From positions 4,190,755 to 4,254,754 of the forward strand of contig NZ_CP083985.1 in the NCBI RefSeq assembly GCF_020172665.1: a stretch of 64,000 nt of DNA. Direction: 5' to 3'. Under the pieces are notes generated by a model that saw only the letters and a program-made list of their open reading frames with translations, searched no databases and had not been told where the DNA came from. Source of the stretch: [Mycobacterium] zoologicum (lineage in GTDB: Bacteria > Actinomycetota > Actinomycetes > Mycobacteriales > Mycobacteriaceae). Within the stretch, counting starts at the first letter, position 1, and every line of letters starts with the position of its first letter. Shown here piece after piece: positions 48,256-64,000 of the stretch. The translations under genes were made by a program, and so were the position numbers.

Positions 48256-48261
48256 TAGCAT
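48256..48261 (+). promoter_or_regulatory. Candidate -10 element for leaderless embA
   Basis: TAGCAT ends 8 nt before GTG 48270. Hexamer and spacing are identical to those before embC. In M. tuberculosis the embC-embA intergenic region carries a regulated embAB promoter, so a promoter here fits known biology. Confidence 0.6.
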
Positions 48262-48269
48262 CAGGGCTC

Positions 48270-51200
48270 GTGTCCTCCCACCACGATCAATCCCCGGACC
48301 AGCCCAAGCAGCGCTATCGGATCGCCCGGCTGATCGCGGTGGTGGCAGGCGCCGCCGGCGTGCTGCTGTGCGGCGTCACCCCGCTGCTGCCGGTCAACAA
48401 GACCACCGCCGCCATCGTCTGGCCGCAGGGCCTCGACACGCAAGGCCACGTCACCGACGTCACCGCCCCGCTGGTCTCCGGCGCACCGAAGAGCCTGGAC
48501 ATCACCATCCCCTGCTCGGCGATGGCGGACCTGCCCGAAAAGGGCGGCCTGGTGCTCTCGACCGTCCCCGCCGGCGGCGTCGACGCCACCGCGCACGGCC
48601 TGTTCGTGCTGGCCAACAAGACCATCGTCGCCGCCGCCTACCGCGACCACGTGGCCGCCGCGGCCCCCCGCGCCAAGCTCGCCGACTGCAGCGAACTGCA
48701 CCTGTGGGCCAACGCCGGCGAGGTCGGCGCTGACTTCGTCGGGATCCCCGGCGCAACCGGAACCCTGCCCCCGGAGAACAAGCCGCAGATCGGCGGCATC
48801 TTCACCGAACTCAAAATCGGCCCCCAACCGGGCCTGAACGCCCGCATCGACGTCGACACCCGCTTCATCACCAACCCCACCACCATCAAGACCGCGGTGA
48901 TGGCGCTCGGCGTGCTGGCGGTGCTCGCATCGATTCTCGCCCTCGGCGTACTGGACGGCCCCCGGCGTCGACGAAGCAGATCCAAGGTCCACCCCGTGAC
49001 CCGACTCGCCGACGTGGGCGTCATCGGCACGCTGGGGCTGTGGCACGTGATCGGCGCCATCTCCAGCGACGACGGCTACAACCTGACGATGGCCCGCAAC
49101 GTCGCGCACGCGGGCTACGTCTCCAACTACTACCGGTTCTTCGGCGCCAGCGAGGCCCCCTTCGACTGGTACCCGGCACTGCTGGGCCAACTGAGCACCA
49201 TCAGCACCGCCGGCGTGTGGATGCGGCTGCCCGCGACGCTGGCCGGGATAGCCTGCTGGCTGATCATCAGCCGTCGCATCCTGCCCCGGCTGGGCCGACT
49301 GTCGGGCAATCGGGTGGCGGTGTTCACCGCGGCGATGATGTTCACCGCGGCCTGGCTGCCGTTCAACAACGGCCTGCGCCCCGAACCGCTGATCGCGCTG
49401 GGCACCCTGGTGGTCTGGGTGCTGGTGGAGCGCACCATCGCCACCCGCCGGCTGGCACCGACCACGTGGGCGATCGTGGTGGCCGTCTTCACCGTCACGC
49501 TGGCCCCGCACGGGCTGATCGCGCTGGCCCCGCTGCTCACCGGCTCGCGGGCCATCGAGGCGGTGATCCGCAGGCGCCGTTCCGCCGACGGTCTGTTCGC
49601 GCCGCTGGCCGTGCTGGCCGCGGCGGCATCGGTGCTGGCCGTGGTGGCGTTCCGGTCACAGACCCTGGCCGCGGTCGCCGAATCGGCCCGGATCAAATAC
49701 GTCGTCGGCCCGACGATCGCCTGGTATCAGGAGTTCCTGCGGTACTACTTCCTGACCGTCGAGGAGAACGTCGACGCCTCGCTGACCCGACGGTTCGCCG
49801 TGCTGGTCCTGCTGTTCTGCATGTTCGCCATGCTGGTGGTGCTGCTGCGGCGCGGCCGGATCAGCGGGGTTGCGTCCGGCCCGGCCTGGCGGCTGATCGG
49901 CTCGACCGCGGTGGGCCTGCTGCTGCTGACCTTCACCCCGACCAAGTGGGCGGTGCAGTTCGGCGGATTCGCCGGGCTTGCCGGGGCACTGGCGGCGCTG
50001 ACGGCGTTCACGTTCGCCCGGGTCGGGATGCACAGCCGACGCAACATGACCCTCTACGTCACCGCACTGCTGTTCCTGGTTGCCGTGGCGACCTCCGGCG
50101 TCAACGGCTGGTTCTACGTCGGCGGCTACGGGGTGCCGTGGTTCGACATCCCGCCGGTGATCGCCAGCCGCCCGGTGACGTCGATGTTCCTGGCGGCCTC
50201 GATCGCCACCGGTCTGCTGGCCGGCTGGCAGCACTTCCGGATGGACTACACCGGGCACACCGAGGTGACCGCCAACCGGCGCAACCGCATCCTGGCGTCG
50301 ACGCCGCTGCTGGTGGTCGCCAGCCTGATGGTGCTGCTGATGGTCGGCTCGATGGCCAAGGCCGCCGCGGGGCGCTACCCGGCCTACACCACCGCCCGGG
50401 CCAACGCCGACGCGCTTTTATCCGGCCTGAGCAGCTGCGGCATGGCTGACGACGTGCTGACCGAACCCGACGTCAATGCCGGTCTGCTGCAACCGGTTCC
50501 GGGTCAGACCTACGGCGAGCTCGGCCCGCTCGGCGGTTCCGACCCGTACGGCTTCGACCCCAACGCCGTCGACGACGACCTGACCTCGCTGGCCGTCATC
50601 GCCAAACCCGGCGTGCCCAACGCCGACGCCTCCCCCAACAAGCCCAGCGCCAACCAGAGCGACGCCGCGGGCACCGCCGGCGGCAAGATCCCCGACGACG
50701 CCCCCGACGGCGTGAACGGCTCCCGGGTGGCGCTGCCGTTCGGCCTGGACCCGGCCGTCACCCCGGTGCTCGGGTCCTACAAGGAGCAGGTCGCCGCGCA
50801 CGCCACCTCGGTCTGGTACCGGCTGCCCGAGCCCTCGAAGGAGCGGGCTCCCATTGTCGTGGTGACCGCCGCCGGCGCCATCTGGTCGCACGGCGAGGAC
50901 GGCAAGCTCGACTACGGTCAGCCGCTGAAGCTGGAGTGGGGTGTGACGGCCCAAGACGGCACGGTCAAGGCCCACGGCGAGGTGGAGCCCATCGACATCG
51001 GGCCGCAGAACTCCTGGCGCAACCTGCGTTTCCCGCTGGCGTGGGCACCACCGGGCACCGACGTGGTGCGGATCGTCGCCAACGACCCGAACCTGTCCAC
51101 CGAACAGTGGATCGCGTTCACCCCGCCGCGAGTTCCGGTGGTACAGACCATCACCGAGCTGATGGGCTCGCAGACCCCGGTGCTGATGGACATCGCCGTC

Positions 51201-51536
51201 GCCGCGAACTTCCCCTGCCAGCGGCCCTTCACCGAGCACCTGGGCGTCGCCGAACTCCCCGAGTACCGGATCATGCCCGACCACAAGCAGACCGCGGCGT
51301 CGTCGAACCTGTGGCAGTCCGCCGAGGACGGCGGGCCGTTCATGATCACCCAGGCGATGCTGTGGACCACCACCGTCCCCACCTACCTGCGGGGCGACTG
51401 GTATCGCGACTGGGGGGCGATAGAGGCCTATCACCGCCTGATCCCGGCCAAGACCGCGCCCGACGCGATCATCGAGCAGGGCACCGTCACCGCTACCGGC
51501 TGGAGCCGGCCCGGACCGATTCGAGCACTGCCATGA
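48270..51536 (+). CDS. embA: Arabinosyltransferase EmbA
   Basis: A 1088-residue GT53 enzyme (M. tuberculosis 1094) that acts with EmbB to form the branched arabinan of arabinogalactan. It has the family layout: N-terminal helix, periplasmic domain ([20 protein letters not shown]), membrane core starting near residue 210, and extracellular C-terminal domain. [20 protein letters not shown] carries the catalytic acidic loop, with N in place of the I/L of EmbC and Emb[21 protein letters not shown] follows. [20 protein letters not shown] and [20 protein letters not shown] mark the sugar-binding tail. Start GTG 48270. Its TGA overlaps the embB ATG by four bases, so the two are translationally coupled. 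Confidence 0.97.
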   Translation: MSSHHDQSPDQPKQRYRIARLIAVVAGAAGVLLCGVTPLLPVNKTTAAIVWPQGLDTQGHVTDVTAPLVSGAPKSLDITIPCSAMADLPEKGGLVLSTVPAGGVDATAHGLFVLANKTIVAAAYRDHVAAAAPRAKLADCSELHLWANAGEVGADFVGIPGATGTLPPENKPQIGGIFTELKIGPQPGLNARIDVDTRFITNPTTIKTAVMALGVLAVLASILALGVLDGPRRRRSRSKVHPVTRLADVGVIGTLGLWHVIGAISSDDGYNLTMARNVAHAGYVSNYYRFFGASEAPFDWYPALLGQLSTISTAGVWMRLPATLAGIACWLIISRRILPRLGRLSGNRVAVFTAAMMFTAAWLPFNNGLRPEPLIALGTLVVWVLVERTIATRRLAPTTWAIVVAVFTVTLAPHGLIALAPLLTGSRAIEAVIRRRRSADGLFAPLAVLAAAASVLAVVAFRSQTLAAVAESARIKYVVGPTIAWYQEFLRYYFLTVEENVDASLTRRFAVLVLLFCMFAMLVVLLRRGRISGVASGPAWRLIGSTAVGLLLLTFTPTKWAVQFGGFAGLAGALAALTAFTFARVGMHSRRNMTLYVTALLFLVAVATSGVNGWFYVGGYGVPWFDIPPVIASRPVTSMFLAASIATGLLAGWQHFRMDYTGHTEVTANRRNRILASTPLLVVASLMVLLMVGSMAKAAAGRYPAYTTARANADALLSGLSSCGMADDVLTEPDVNAGLLQPVPGQTYGELGPLGGSDPYGFDPNAVDDDLTSLAVIAKPGVPNADASPNKPSANQSDAAGTAGGKIPDDAPDGVNGSRVALPFGLDPAVTPVLGSYKEQVAAHATSVWYRLPEPSKERAPIVVVTAAGAIWSHGEDGKLDYGQPLKLEWGVTAQDGTVKAHGEVEPIDIGPQNSWRNLRFPLAWAPPGTDVVRIVANDPNLSTEQWIAFTPPRVPVVQTITELMGSQTPVLMDIAVAANFPCQRPFTEHLGVAELPEYRIMPDHKQTAASSNLWQSAEDGGPFMITQAMLWTTTVPTYLRGDWYRDWGAIEAYHRLIPAKTAPDAIIEQGTVTATGWSRPGPIRALP

Positions 51537-54500
51537 GCATTCGCACCACTCGCTGGGTGGCCGCCATCGCCGGCCTCGTCGGCTTCCTGCTGTCGGTGGC
51601 CACGCCGCTGCTGCCGGTGGTGCAGACCACCGCGACACTGGATTGGCCCCAGCACGGCGACTTGCACAGCGTCACAGCGCCGTTGATCTCGCAGACCCCG
51701 ATCTCGCTGTCGGTGAAGGTGCCGTGCTCGCTGGCGAGCGAGCTGCCCGCCTCCGGCGGCACGCTGCTGGCCACCGCGCCGGCCAAAGGCAAGGACGCCA
51801 CCCTCAACGGGCTGTTCATCACCGTCACCGAGAAGCGGGTGGACGTCACCGACCGCAACGTGGTGCTGGCCACCGCACCGCGGGCCAAGGTGGAAGGCCC
51901 CGGCTGCTCCACCATCGAGGTCACCTCGTCGCACGAGGGCACCTACGCCACCATCGGCGGAATCACCCAGCGCTACGGCTGGGCCGACCCGAACCTGCGC
52001 CCGCAGATCGTCGGGGTGTTCACCGACCTCGCCGGAGCTGCGCCGCAAGGCCTTTCGTTCAACGCCGACATCGACACCCGGTTCTCCACCAAGCCGACGG
52101 CGCTGAAACGGGCCGCGATCTACCTGGCGATCATCGCCACCGTGATCGCGGTGCTGGCGCTGTGGCGCCTGGACCGCCTCGACGGCCACCGGATGCACCG
52201 GCTGATCCCGTCGCGCTGGCGGTTCTTCAGCTGGGCCGACGTCGCGGTGGTGCTGGGCTTCGTGGTCTGGTACGTGATCGGCGCGAACTCCTCCGACGAC
52301 GGCTACATCCTCGGCATGGCCCGAGTCGCCGACCACGCCGGCTACATGAGCAACTACTTCCGCTGGTTCGGCAGCCCCGAGGACCCGTTCGGCTGGTACT
52401 ACAACCTGCTGGCGCTGATGACGCACGTCTCCGACACCAGCATCTGGATCCGGCTGCCGGATCTGGTTGCGGGACTGGTGTGTTGGCTGCTGCTTTCGCG
52501 CGAGGTGCTGCCCCGGTTCGGCCCGGCGGTGGCGGCTTCGCGGCCCGCACTGTGGGCCGCGGGGATGGTGCTGCTGGCCGCGTGGATGCCGTTCAACAAC
52601 GGCCTGCGGCCCGAGGGCATCATCGCGGTGGGCGCGTTGATCACCTGGGTGATGGTGGAACGGGCGATCATCTCCAGCCGGCTCACCCCGGCGGCGCTGG
52701 CGATCATCTGCGCGGCCTTCACCCTGGGCATCCAGCCCACCGGATTGATCGCAGTGGCCGCCCTGCTGGCCGGCGGCCGTCCGCTGCTGCGAATCCTGGT
52801 GCGCCGTCACCGTATTCACGGCACCTGGCCGCTGGTGGCGCCACTGCTGGCCGCCGGCGTGGTGATCCTGACCGTGGTGTTCGCCGACCAGACGGTGCGA
52901 GCAGTGTTGGAGGCCACCCGGATTCGTACCGCCATCGGCCCCAGCCAGGCCTGGTACACCGAGAACCTGCGCTACTACTACCTGATCCTGCCGACCGTCG
53001 ACGGCTCGCTGTCGCGACGGTTCGGTTTCCTGATCTGCGCGCTGTGCCTATTCACCGCGATGTTCATCATGTTGCGGCGCAAGCGCATTGCCGGGGTGGC
53101 CAGCGGGCCGGTCTGGCGGTTGATGGGCGTGATCCTGGCGACCATGTTCTCGCTGATGTTCGCCCCCACCAAGTGGGTGCACCACTTCGGCCTGTTCGCC
53201 GCGGTGGCCGGCGCGATGGCCGCGCTCACCACGGTACTGGTCTCCCGCCAGGTGCTGCGATGGTCTCGGAACCGGATGGCGTTCGCGGCGGCAGTGCTGT
53301 TCATACTGGCGCTGTGCTTCGCCACCACCAACGGCTGGTGGTACGTCTCCAGCTACGGGGTGCCGTTCAACGCCGACATGCCGCGCATCGGCGGAATCAC
53401 GGTCAGCACAATCCTGTTCGCGATGTTCGCTTTGACCGCGGGATGGGCGTTCTGGCTGCACTTCGCCGGGCGCGACGCCGGCGAGGGCCGGATGGCCAGG
53501 GCTTTGACCTTCGCCCCCGTCCCGCTGGCCGCCGGGTTCATGGTGTGCGTGTTCGTGGCCTCGATGGTGGCCGGGATCATCCGCGAATACCCGACCTACT
53601 CCAACGGCCTGGCCAATGCGCGTGGCCTGTTCGGGGGCTGCGGCCAGGCCGACTACGTGCTGGTCGAGCCCGACCCCAACGACGGCGCCCTGACGCCGCT
53701 GCCCGGTTCCTACGGGGACCTCGGGCCGCTCGGCGGGGCCGACCCGGTGGGCTTCACCGCCAGCGGCGTGCCGGAGAAGGTGGTGGCCGAGTCACTGCGG
53801 ATGCCGATCACCCAGCCCGGCACCGACTACGACTGGGACGCCCCCAAGAAGTTGCGGGCAGCTGGTATCAACGGTTCTACCGTTCCCTTGCCCTACGGAC
53901 TGGACCCGGCCCGGATTCCGTTGGCGGGCAGCTACTCGGCCGACGGGCAGCAGGAGTCCCGGCTGACCTCGGCCTGGTACGAACTGCCTGCCGCCGACGC
54001 CGGGCATCCGCTGCTGGCGGTGACCGCCGCCGGCACCATCGCCGGCAACAGCGTGCTCAAGGGCTACACCACCGGCCAGGACGTGCAGTTGGAGTACGGC
54101 GTGCCCGGCCCCGACGGTGCGCCGGTGGCCGCCGGACGGCTGGTGCCCTACGACGTGTTCGGCGAGTGGCCCCGGATGTGGCGCAACCTGCGTTACCCGC
54201 GGTCGGCGATACCCGCTGACGCTACGGCGGTACGCATTGTGGCCGTGGACAAGTCGCTGAACCCGCGGGACTGGATCGCGTTCACCCCGCCGCGGCTGCC
54301 CGAGGTGAAGACCATCCAGGAGTACATCGGCTCCGATACACCGGTGCTGCTGGACTGGGCGGTGGGCCTGGCCTTCCCGTGCCAGCACCCGATGCTGCAC
54401 GCCAACGGTGTCACCGAGGTGCCGCAGTTCCGGATCACCCCGGACTACAACGCCAAAAAGCAGGACACCGACACCTGGCAGGACGGCGTCAACGGTGGCC

Positions 54501-54691
54501 TGCTGGGCATCTCCGACATGCTGCTGCGCGCACACGTGATGGCCACCTACCTGAACTACGACTGGGGCCGTGACTGGGGCTCGCTGCGTCAGTTCGAGGT
54601 GATCACCCCGGCGACGCCCGCCGAGCTGGAGTTGGGCAGCGCGACGCGTTCGGGCTGGTGGTCCCCCGGCCAGATCCGGATCAGCCCCTGA
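51533..54691 (+). CDS. embB: Arabinosyltransferase EmbB, ethambutol target
   Basis: A 1052-residue GT53 enzyme, about 46 residues shorter than in M. tuberculosis, the difference being mainly an N-terminal extension absent here. It adds 3,5-branch arabinose residues to arabinogalactan with EmbA. The open frame continues upstream inside embA, but ATG 51533 (overlapping the embA TGA) gives [18 protein letters not shown], which aligns with the start of the first helix. [20 protein letters not shown] is the catalytic and ethambutol-resistance loop, with Met262 equivalent to Met306. [19 protein letters not shown] and [18 protein letters not shown] are also conserved. All domains are complete. Confidence 0.97.
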   Translation: MSIRTTRWVAAIAGLVGFLLSVATPLLPVVQTTATLDWPQHGDLHSVTAPLISQTPISLSVKVPCSLASELPASGGTLLATAPAKGKDATLNGLFITVTEKRVDVTDRNVVLATAPRAKVEGPGCSTIEVTSSHEGTYATIGGITQRYGWADPNLRPQIVGVFTDLAGAAPQGLSFNADIDTRFSTKPTALKRAAIYLAIIATVIAVLALWRLDRLDGHRMHRLIPSRWRFFSWADVAVVLGFVVWYVIGANSSDDGYILGMARVADHAGYMSNYFRWFGSPEDPFGWYYNLLALMTHVSDTSIWIRLPDLVAGLVCWLLLSREVLPRFGPAVAASRPALWAAGMVLLAAWMPFNNGLRPEGIIAVGALITWVMVERAIISSRLTPAALAIICAAFTLGIQPTGLIAVAALLAGGRPLLRILVRRHRIHGTWPLVAPLLAAGVVILTVVFADQTVRAVLEATRIRTAIGPSQAWYTENLRYYYLILPTVDGSLSRRFGFLICALCLFTAMFIMLRRKRIAGVASGPVWRLMGVILATMFSLMFAPTKWVHHFGLFAAVAGAMAALTTVLVSRQVLRWSRNRMAFAAAVLFILALCFATTNGWWYVSSYGVPFNADMPRIGGITVSTILFAMFALTAGWAFWLHFAGRDAGEGRMARALTFAPVPLAAGFMVCVFVASMVAGIIREYPTYSNGLANARGLFGGCGQADYVLVEPDPNDGALTPLPGSYGDLGPLGGADPVGFTASGVPEKVVAESLRMPITQPGTDYDWDAPKKLRAAGINGSTVPLPYGLDPARIPLAGSYSADGQQESRLTSAWYELPAADAGHPLLAVTAAGTIAGNSVLKGYTTGQDVQLEYGVPGPDGAPVAAGRLVPYDVFGEWPRMWRNLRYPRSAIPADATAVRIVAVDKSLNPRDWIAFTPPRLPEVKTIQEYIGSDTPVLLDWAVGLAFPCQHPMLHANGVTEVPQFRITPDYNAKKQDTDTWQDGVNGGLLGISDMLLRAHVMATYLNYDWGRDWGSLRQFEVITPATPAELELGSATRSGWWSPGQIRISP

Positions 54692-54703
54692 CGCGCCTTG
54701 CTT

Positions 54704-54803
54704 CCTCCGCCGAGCGTGCACAAGCGTCTTCCTCCGCCGAGAGTGCACAAGCGTCCGGTATGTCCCCAGGTCGGGGCGGACGCTTGTGCACTCTCGGCGA
54801 GGG
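54704..54803. repeat. Intergenic repeats with a TGCACAAGCG core
   Basis: Downstream of embB, two direct copies of CGCCGAGnGTGCACAAGCGT (near 54709 and 54736) are followed by an inverted copy (ACGCTTGTGCACTCTCGGCG near 54780). The second and third could form a stem of about 22 bp. A fourth, inverted copy lies near 55838-55861, just beyond the 3' end of the transporter gene. The inverted pair could terminate embB transcription. Confidence 0.75.
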
Positions 54804-54836
54804 GAGGGGCCGGATTCGGGAGCGGAAGGACGGGGT

Positions 54837-55718
54837 TCAGGCTGCGCGGGCCAGCTGGAACCTGATCCGCCGCAGCAGCTCATAGGGCCGTTGCCGCACG
54901 TCGTCGACAATCACCGTCAGCACCACCCAGCCCAGATCCTGCAGCGCGGCGCGCCGGCGCCGGTCGTGGACCAGGGCATCCACCCCGCTGTGCCAGGCCA
55001 GGCCGTCGTACTCCAGCGCCACCCGATACTCCGGCCAGGCGAAATCCAATCGCCAGGTCTGGTAGTTGCGGTCCACGATCTCGTACTGCAGCTGCGGGGC
55101 CGGCAATCCGCCGTCGATGATCACCAGGCGTGTCTCGCTCTCCATCGCCGATTCCGCTCGGGGGTCGGCCAGCGGCAGCAGGCCACGTATCGTGACGATC
55201 TCGCGCCGGCCCGCCTGTTGGTCCGCGGCCCGCCACAACTCTCGTTCAGTACAGGTGCCACTGCGCAATGCTGCGTCCAGCGTGGCCAGGGCTCGTGGCC
55301 GCCACAGGCTGCGAGCCGTTTCGATCGCCGTCCACGCCGGAGCCGTGGTGAGCCGCCCATCGACCTCCACCAGTGGGGCGCCTTCGCGACGATGCACCAC
55401 CAGGCCGGGGACCGGACGCAGTTGGCGCCCTTCGGGATTGAGGACGTGCAACACGTTACGCCCCTCGGTATCGAAGCCGTGCGTCGCTGCCGCGGTGCCC
55501 AGGCACGTCGCTACCTTCCGCCCGGTCAGCAGATCTAGCCCGCGCAGCCGCAACCCGGTGTCGGGTTCGACAGCACCGTAGATGCCGTGCCAAACCTGGT
55601 ACAGCTCGCAGTCTTCCACCGCGTATCGGAAGCGACGGCGGCTCAGGTACGTCAGCGCCTGGGCAGACGTGACGACGCCACCCTGGCTTCGCATCAGGTC
55701 ATACAGATCGGTATTCAT
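54837..55718 (-). CDS. AbiEi-like N-terminal domain plus DUF559-type nuclease-fold protein
   Basis: A 293-residue protein. The first 90 residues (LMRSQGGVVTSAQALTYLSR, ELYQVWHGIYGAVEPDTGLR) resemble the winged helix of AbiEi-family antitoxin-like regulators. The C-terminal 110 residues have RLDFAWPEYRVALEYDGLAW and HDRRRRAALQDLGWVVLTVI, the D-x(n)-ExD-type core of DUF559/Vsr-like PD-(D/E)XK folds. Mycobacterial genomes carry many such fusions. A DNA-processing or defence role is likely at the fold level, but no partner toxin adjoins it. It converges with embB; the TGCACAAGCG repeats lie between. Start ATG 55718. Confidence 0.75.
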   Translation of the reverse strand: MNTDLYDLMRSQGGVVTSAQALTYLSRRRFRYAVEDCELYQVWHGIYGAVEPDTGLRLRGLDLLTGRKVATCLGTAAATHGFDTEGRNVLHVLNPEGRQLRPVPGLVVHRREGAPLVEVDGRLTTAPAWTAIETARSLWRPRALATLDAALRSGTCTERELWRAADQQAGRREIVTIRGLLPLADPRAESAMESETRLVIIDGGLPAPQLQYEIVDRNYQTWRLDFAWPEYRVALEYDGLAWHSGVDALVHDRRRRAALQDLGWVVLTVIVDDVRQRPYELLRRIRFQLARAA

Positions 55719-55836
55719 GGGCGCCTATCGTCGGCGCTGACGCCCCGCCGCCGTAGTCACCCCTGACTCACCCTGTGGACAACCCTCACCCTCATCCCCG
55801 CGACCGTGCAGAATTGGCCGCCCCCACCTGGGGGGA

Positions 55837-55861
55837 TACCGAACGCTTGTGCACGCTCGGC
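55837..55861 (-). repeat. Fourth copy of the TGCACAAGCG repeat
   Basis: Reads GAACGCTTGTGCACGCTCGG on the plus strand, inverted relative to the first copy after embB. It lies 14-38 nt past the stop codon of the MFS gene. Confidence 0.75.
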
Positions 55862-55874
55862 GCAAATGGGGGGG

Positions 55875-57377
55875 CTAGGCAGAGACCCTGATCCGGGGGC
55901 CGACCACTCCGGGCAGCTGCGGGACCCGCACCAGCCCGTCGTCGCCGCGCACCCACGGCCGCACATAGCGGTCCACCGCCCACGTCCCGTCCGGGAAGCC
56001 GGCGCGACCCGCGGTCAGCTCCCGAAGCTCCCGCGCCAGGTCGCTCTCGACCCCGGGGATGTCGGTGCCCCGCAGCGAGCAGCCGTTGGTCTCCGGTGCG
56101 AACCGCAGCGCTACCAGCCCAACGGCCGCGGCGACGATCAGGCAGGCCGCCGGGAACAGCCCCCAGCCGGTGTGCACGATCACGGTGTCGACGAACATCG
56201 GTGCGGTGCCGCCGAACAGAGCTATGCCGGCATTGTCGGCGATGGCGAAACCCGCGTAACGCACCTGGGTGGGGAACATCGCCGGGAAGATCGCCGGCAC
56301 CGTCGCCAGCGGGGCTGCCAGCAACACGCTGAGCACCCCGAACGCGACCAGCGCGCACACCAGGCCCCGCCCCATCAGCCAGTACATCGGGACCGCCAGA
56401 ACGATCATGCCCAGCAACGACATTCGCCACATCGGCTTGCGGCCGACCCGGTCCGACCACGCCCCGGCCAGCGGAATGCAGGCCATCATCACCAGCTCGC
56501 CGACCAGCATGACGGTGGTGCGGCTGCGCTCCCCGAGACCGGCGGTGGTGTGCAGATAGGTCGGCTGATAGGTGGTCAGTGTGTAGTCGATGAACCCCAA
56601 CGCCGACACCATCACGAACATGACCGTGATCGGGCGGGCGTAGTGGGTGAACAGGTCCACCAGGCGATCCCACGCCGAGCCGGTGATCGCCTCGACCGCT
56701 GCGCACTCCTCGAAGACCGGCGTCTCCTCCATCTGGCTGCGCAGCGCCAGGCCGACCATGCCCAGCGGCAGGGCGATCAGGAACGGCACCCGCCAGCCCC
56801 ACTCCGTCATCTGCTCGGACGTCAGCACCGACTCCAGGCCCAGCACCACCGCGCTACCGAACATGAAGCCGGCAAGCGCACCGAACTCCAGGAAGCTGCC
56901 GTAACGGCCACGTTTGTCATCGGGCGCATGTTCGGCGAGAAACGTTGCCGCACCGCCGTATTCTCCGCCGGTGGAGAAGCCCTGCACCACCCGCAGTGCG
57001 ATCAGCAGGCCCGGCGCCCACCAACCCACACTGGCGAAGGTGGGCAGGACGCCGATCAGCGTGGTGGCCACCGCGATCAGCAAGATCGTGGCCGTCAGCA
57101 CCGACTTTCGGCCGAACCGGTCGCCGATCGGCCCCCACACCATGCCGCCCAGCGGCCGCAACACGAACGAGACGGCGAAGCCGAGCATGGTGCCCAGGCT
57201 GCCGAACGACTCCGGGAAGAACGCATTGGTCAGGTAGGTGGCAACCACGGCGTAGACGCCGTAGTCATACCACTCGGTGGCATTGCCGACAGCCGAAGCC
57301 AGGATTGCCTTGCGCAGCATCGGGTTTCGCTTTGATGCAGGCGCTGCGGTACGCCGCTCCTCCAGCAGCAGACTCAT
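55875..57377 (-). CDS. MHS-family MFS transporter
   Basis: A 500-residue, 12-helix major facilitator of the metabolite:H+ symporter family (ProP, KgtP, ShiA relatives). The N-terminal NATEWYDYGVYAVVATYLT is the MHS signature in helix 1. GPIGDRFGRKSVLTATILL is the loop 2-3 motif of all MFS proteins, and RVVQGFSTGGEYGGAATFLA the helix 4 motif. YGSFLEFGALAGFMFGSAVV and the second-half motif DRVGRKPMWRMSLLGM are present. It probably imports a carboxylate, betaine or similar small solute with protons; the substrate cannot be told. A soluble tail of about 70 residues follows the last helix. It is not part of a clear operon and its 3' end converges with a neighbour. Confidence 0.9.
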   Translation of the reverse strand: MSLLLEERRTAAPASKRNPMLRKAILASAVGNATEWYDYGVYAVVATYLTNAFFPESFGSLGTMLGFAVSFVLRPLGGMVWGPIGDRFGRKSVLTATILLIAVATTLIGVLPTFASVGWWAPGLLIALRVVQGFSTGGEYGGAATFLAEHAPDDKRGRYGSFLEFGALAGFMFGSAVVLGLESVLTSEQMTEWGWRVPFLIALPLGMVGLALRSQMEETPVFEECAAVEAITGSAWDRLVDLFTHYARPITVMFVMVSALGFIDYTLTTYQPTYLHTTAGLGERSRTTVMLVGELVMMACIPLAGAWSDRVGRKPMWRMSLLGMIVLAVPMYWLMGRGLVCALVAFGVLSVLLAAPLATVPAIFPAMFPTQVRYAGFAIADNAGIALFGGTAPMFVDTVIVHTGWGLFPAACLIVAAAVGLVALRFAPETNGCSLRGTDIPGVESDLARELRELTAGRAGFPDGTWAVDRYVRPWVRGDDGLVRVPQLPGVVGPRIRVSA

Positions 57378-57520
57378 GCAGCCTCGTCACTGCGACGCAC
57401 TGCTGCCTCCTGCATTGTCCCCGAGCCGTGAAATCACCTCAGAGACAGAATAATTGCTGAGATGCAGAAGTTACCGGTGTTGCCGAAGCGTTACAAAACA
57501 CTTACCGGTGTGAGACCCCG

Positions 57521-64000
<6,480 letters not shown>

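Noticed and set aside
50936..51532. Upstream extension of embB inside embA
   Set aside because: The frame is open by composition only. The conserved EmbB N-terminus starts at ATG 51533, which overlaps the embA stop.

Overview
The window is chromosomal DNA of a mycobacterium, probably a non-tuberculous species. The evidence is the GC-rich sequence, frequent GTG starts, and the diagnostic cell-wall genes dprE1-dprE2-aftA-embC-embA-embB and accD4-pks13 in the usual mycobacterial order. The species cannot be fixed from the sequence alone.

Positions 1-28,700 form a variable surface-glycan locus, mostly on the minus strand. It holds two CgeB-type glycosyltransferase paralogues (1-882, 4705-6906), a GT4 and a GT2 glycosyltransferase (1106-2521, 2557-4164), two unrelated sulfotransferases (7924-8925, 18310-19257), an NAD-dependent epimerase with a UDP-ManNAc-type sugar dehydrogenase (9799-12215), and four SAM methyltransferases (17272-18153, 19819-20973, 21351-22430, 27742-28653). 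One methyltransferase resembles MycE/TylE sugar O-methyltransferases. Together they look like a set for building a methylated, sulfated, uronic-acid-containing glycan or glycolipid. The locus is broken up by insertion-sequence debris.

The IS debris is often nested. A tyrosine-recombinase gene is split by an ISL3-family element (12477-16083, with a perfect 8-bp target duplication), and that element is itself split by a group II intron (13386-15542). A second ISL3-type element (24461-27319) lies inside a scrambled IS1634-type relic and carries an IS256-family insertion. A third ISL3 copy (28822-29566) is cut by an IS21-type element, which carries another intact IS21-family element (29849-32034). 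Relics of IS3, IS5, IS1380, ISAs1 and Mu/ExeA-type elements are also present.

Positions 32,468-36,916 hold a DUF5666-like lipoprotein, a decayed PIN-domain gene, and rmlA-rmlB-rmlC for dTDP-L-rhamnose. An IS1182-family transposase gene follows (37149-38321).

From 38,719 onward the sequence is conserved core: a small membrane protein, then the DPA/arabinan cluster. A TacAT-like toxin-antitoxin pair (43626-44441) sits between aftA and embC, and a small winged-helix-like gene sits between embC and embA. An AbiEi/DUF559-type protein, an MHS-family transporter, accD4 and the 3' part of pks13 (condensation of mycolic acids) complete the window. dprE1, aftA, embC, embA and rmlB all have a TANNNT hexamer 7-8 nt before their start codon, which suggests leaderless transcription.
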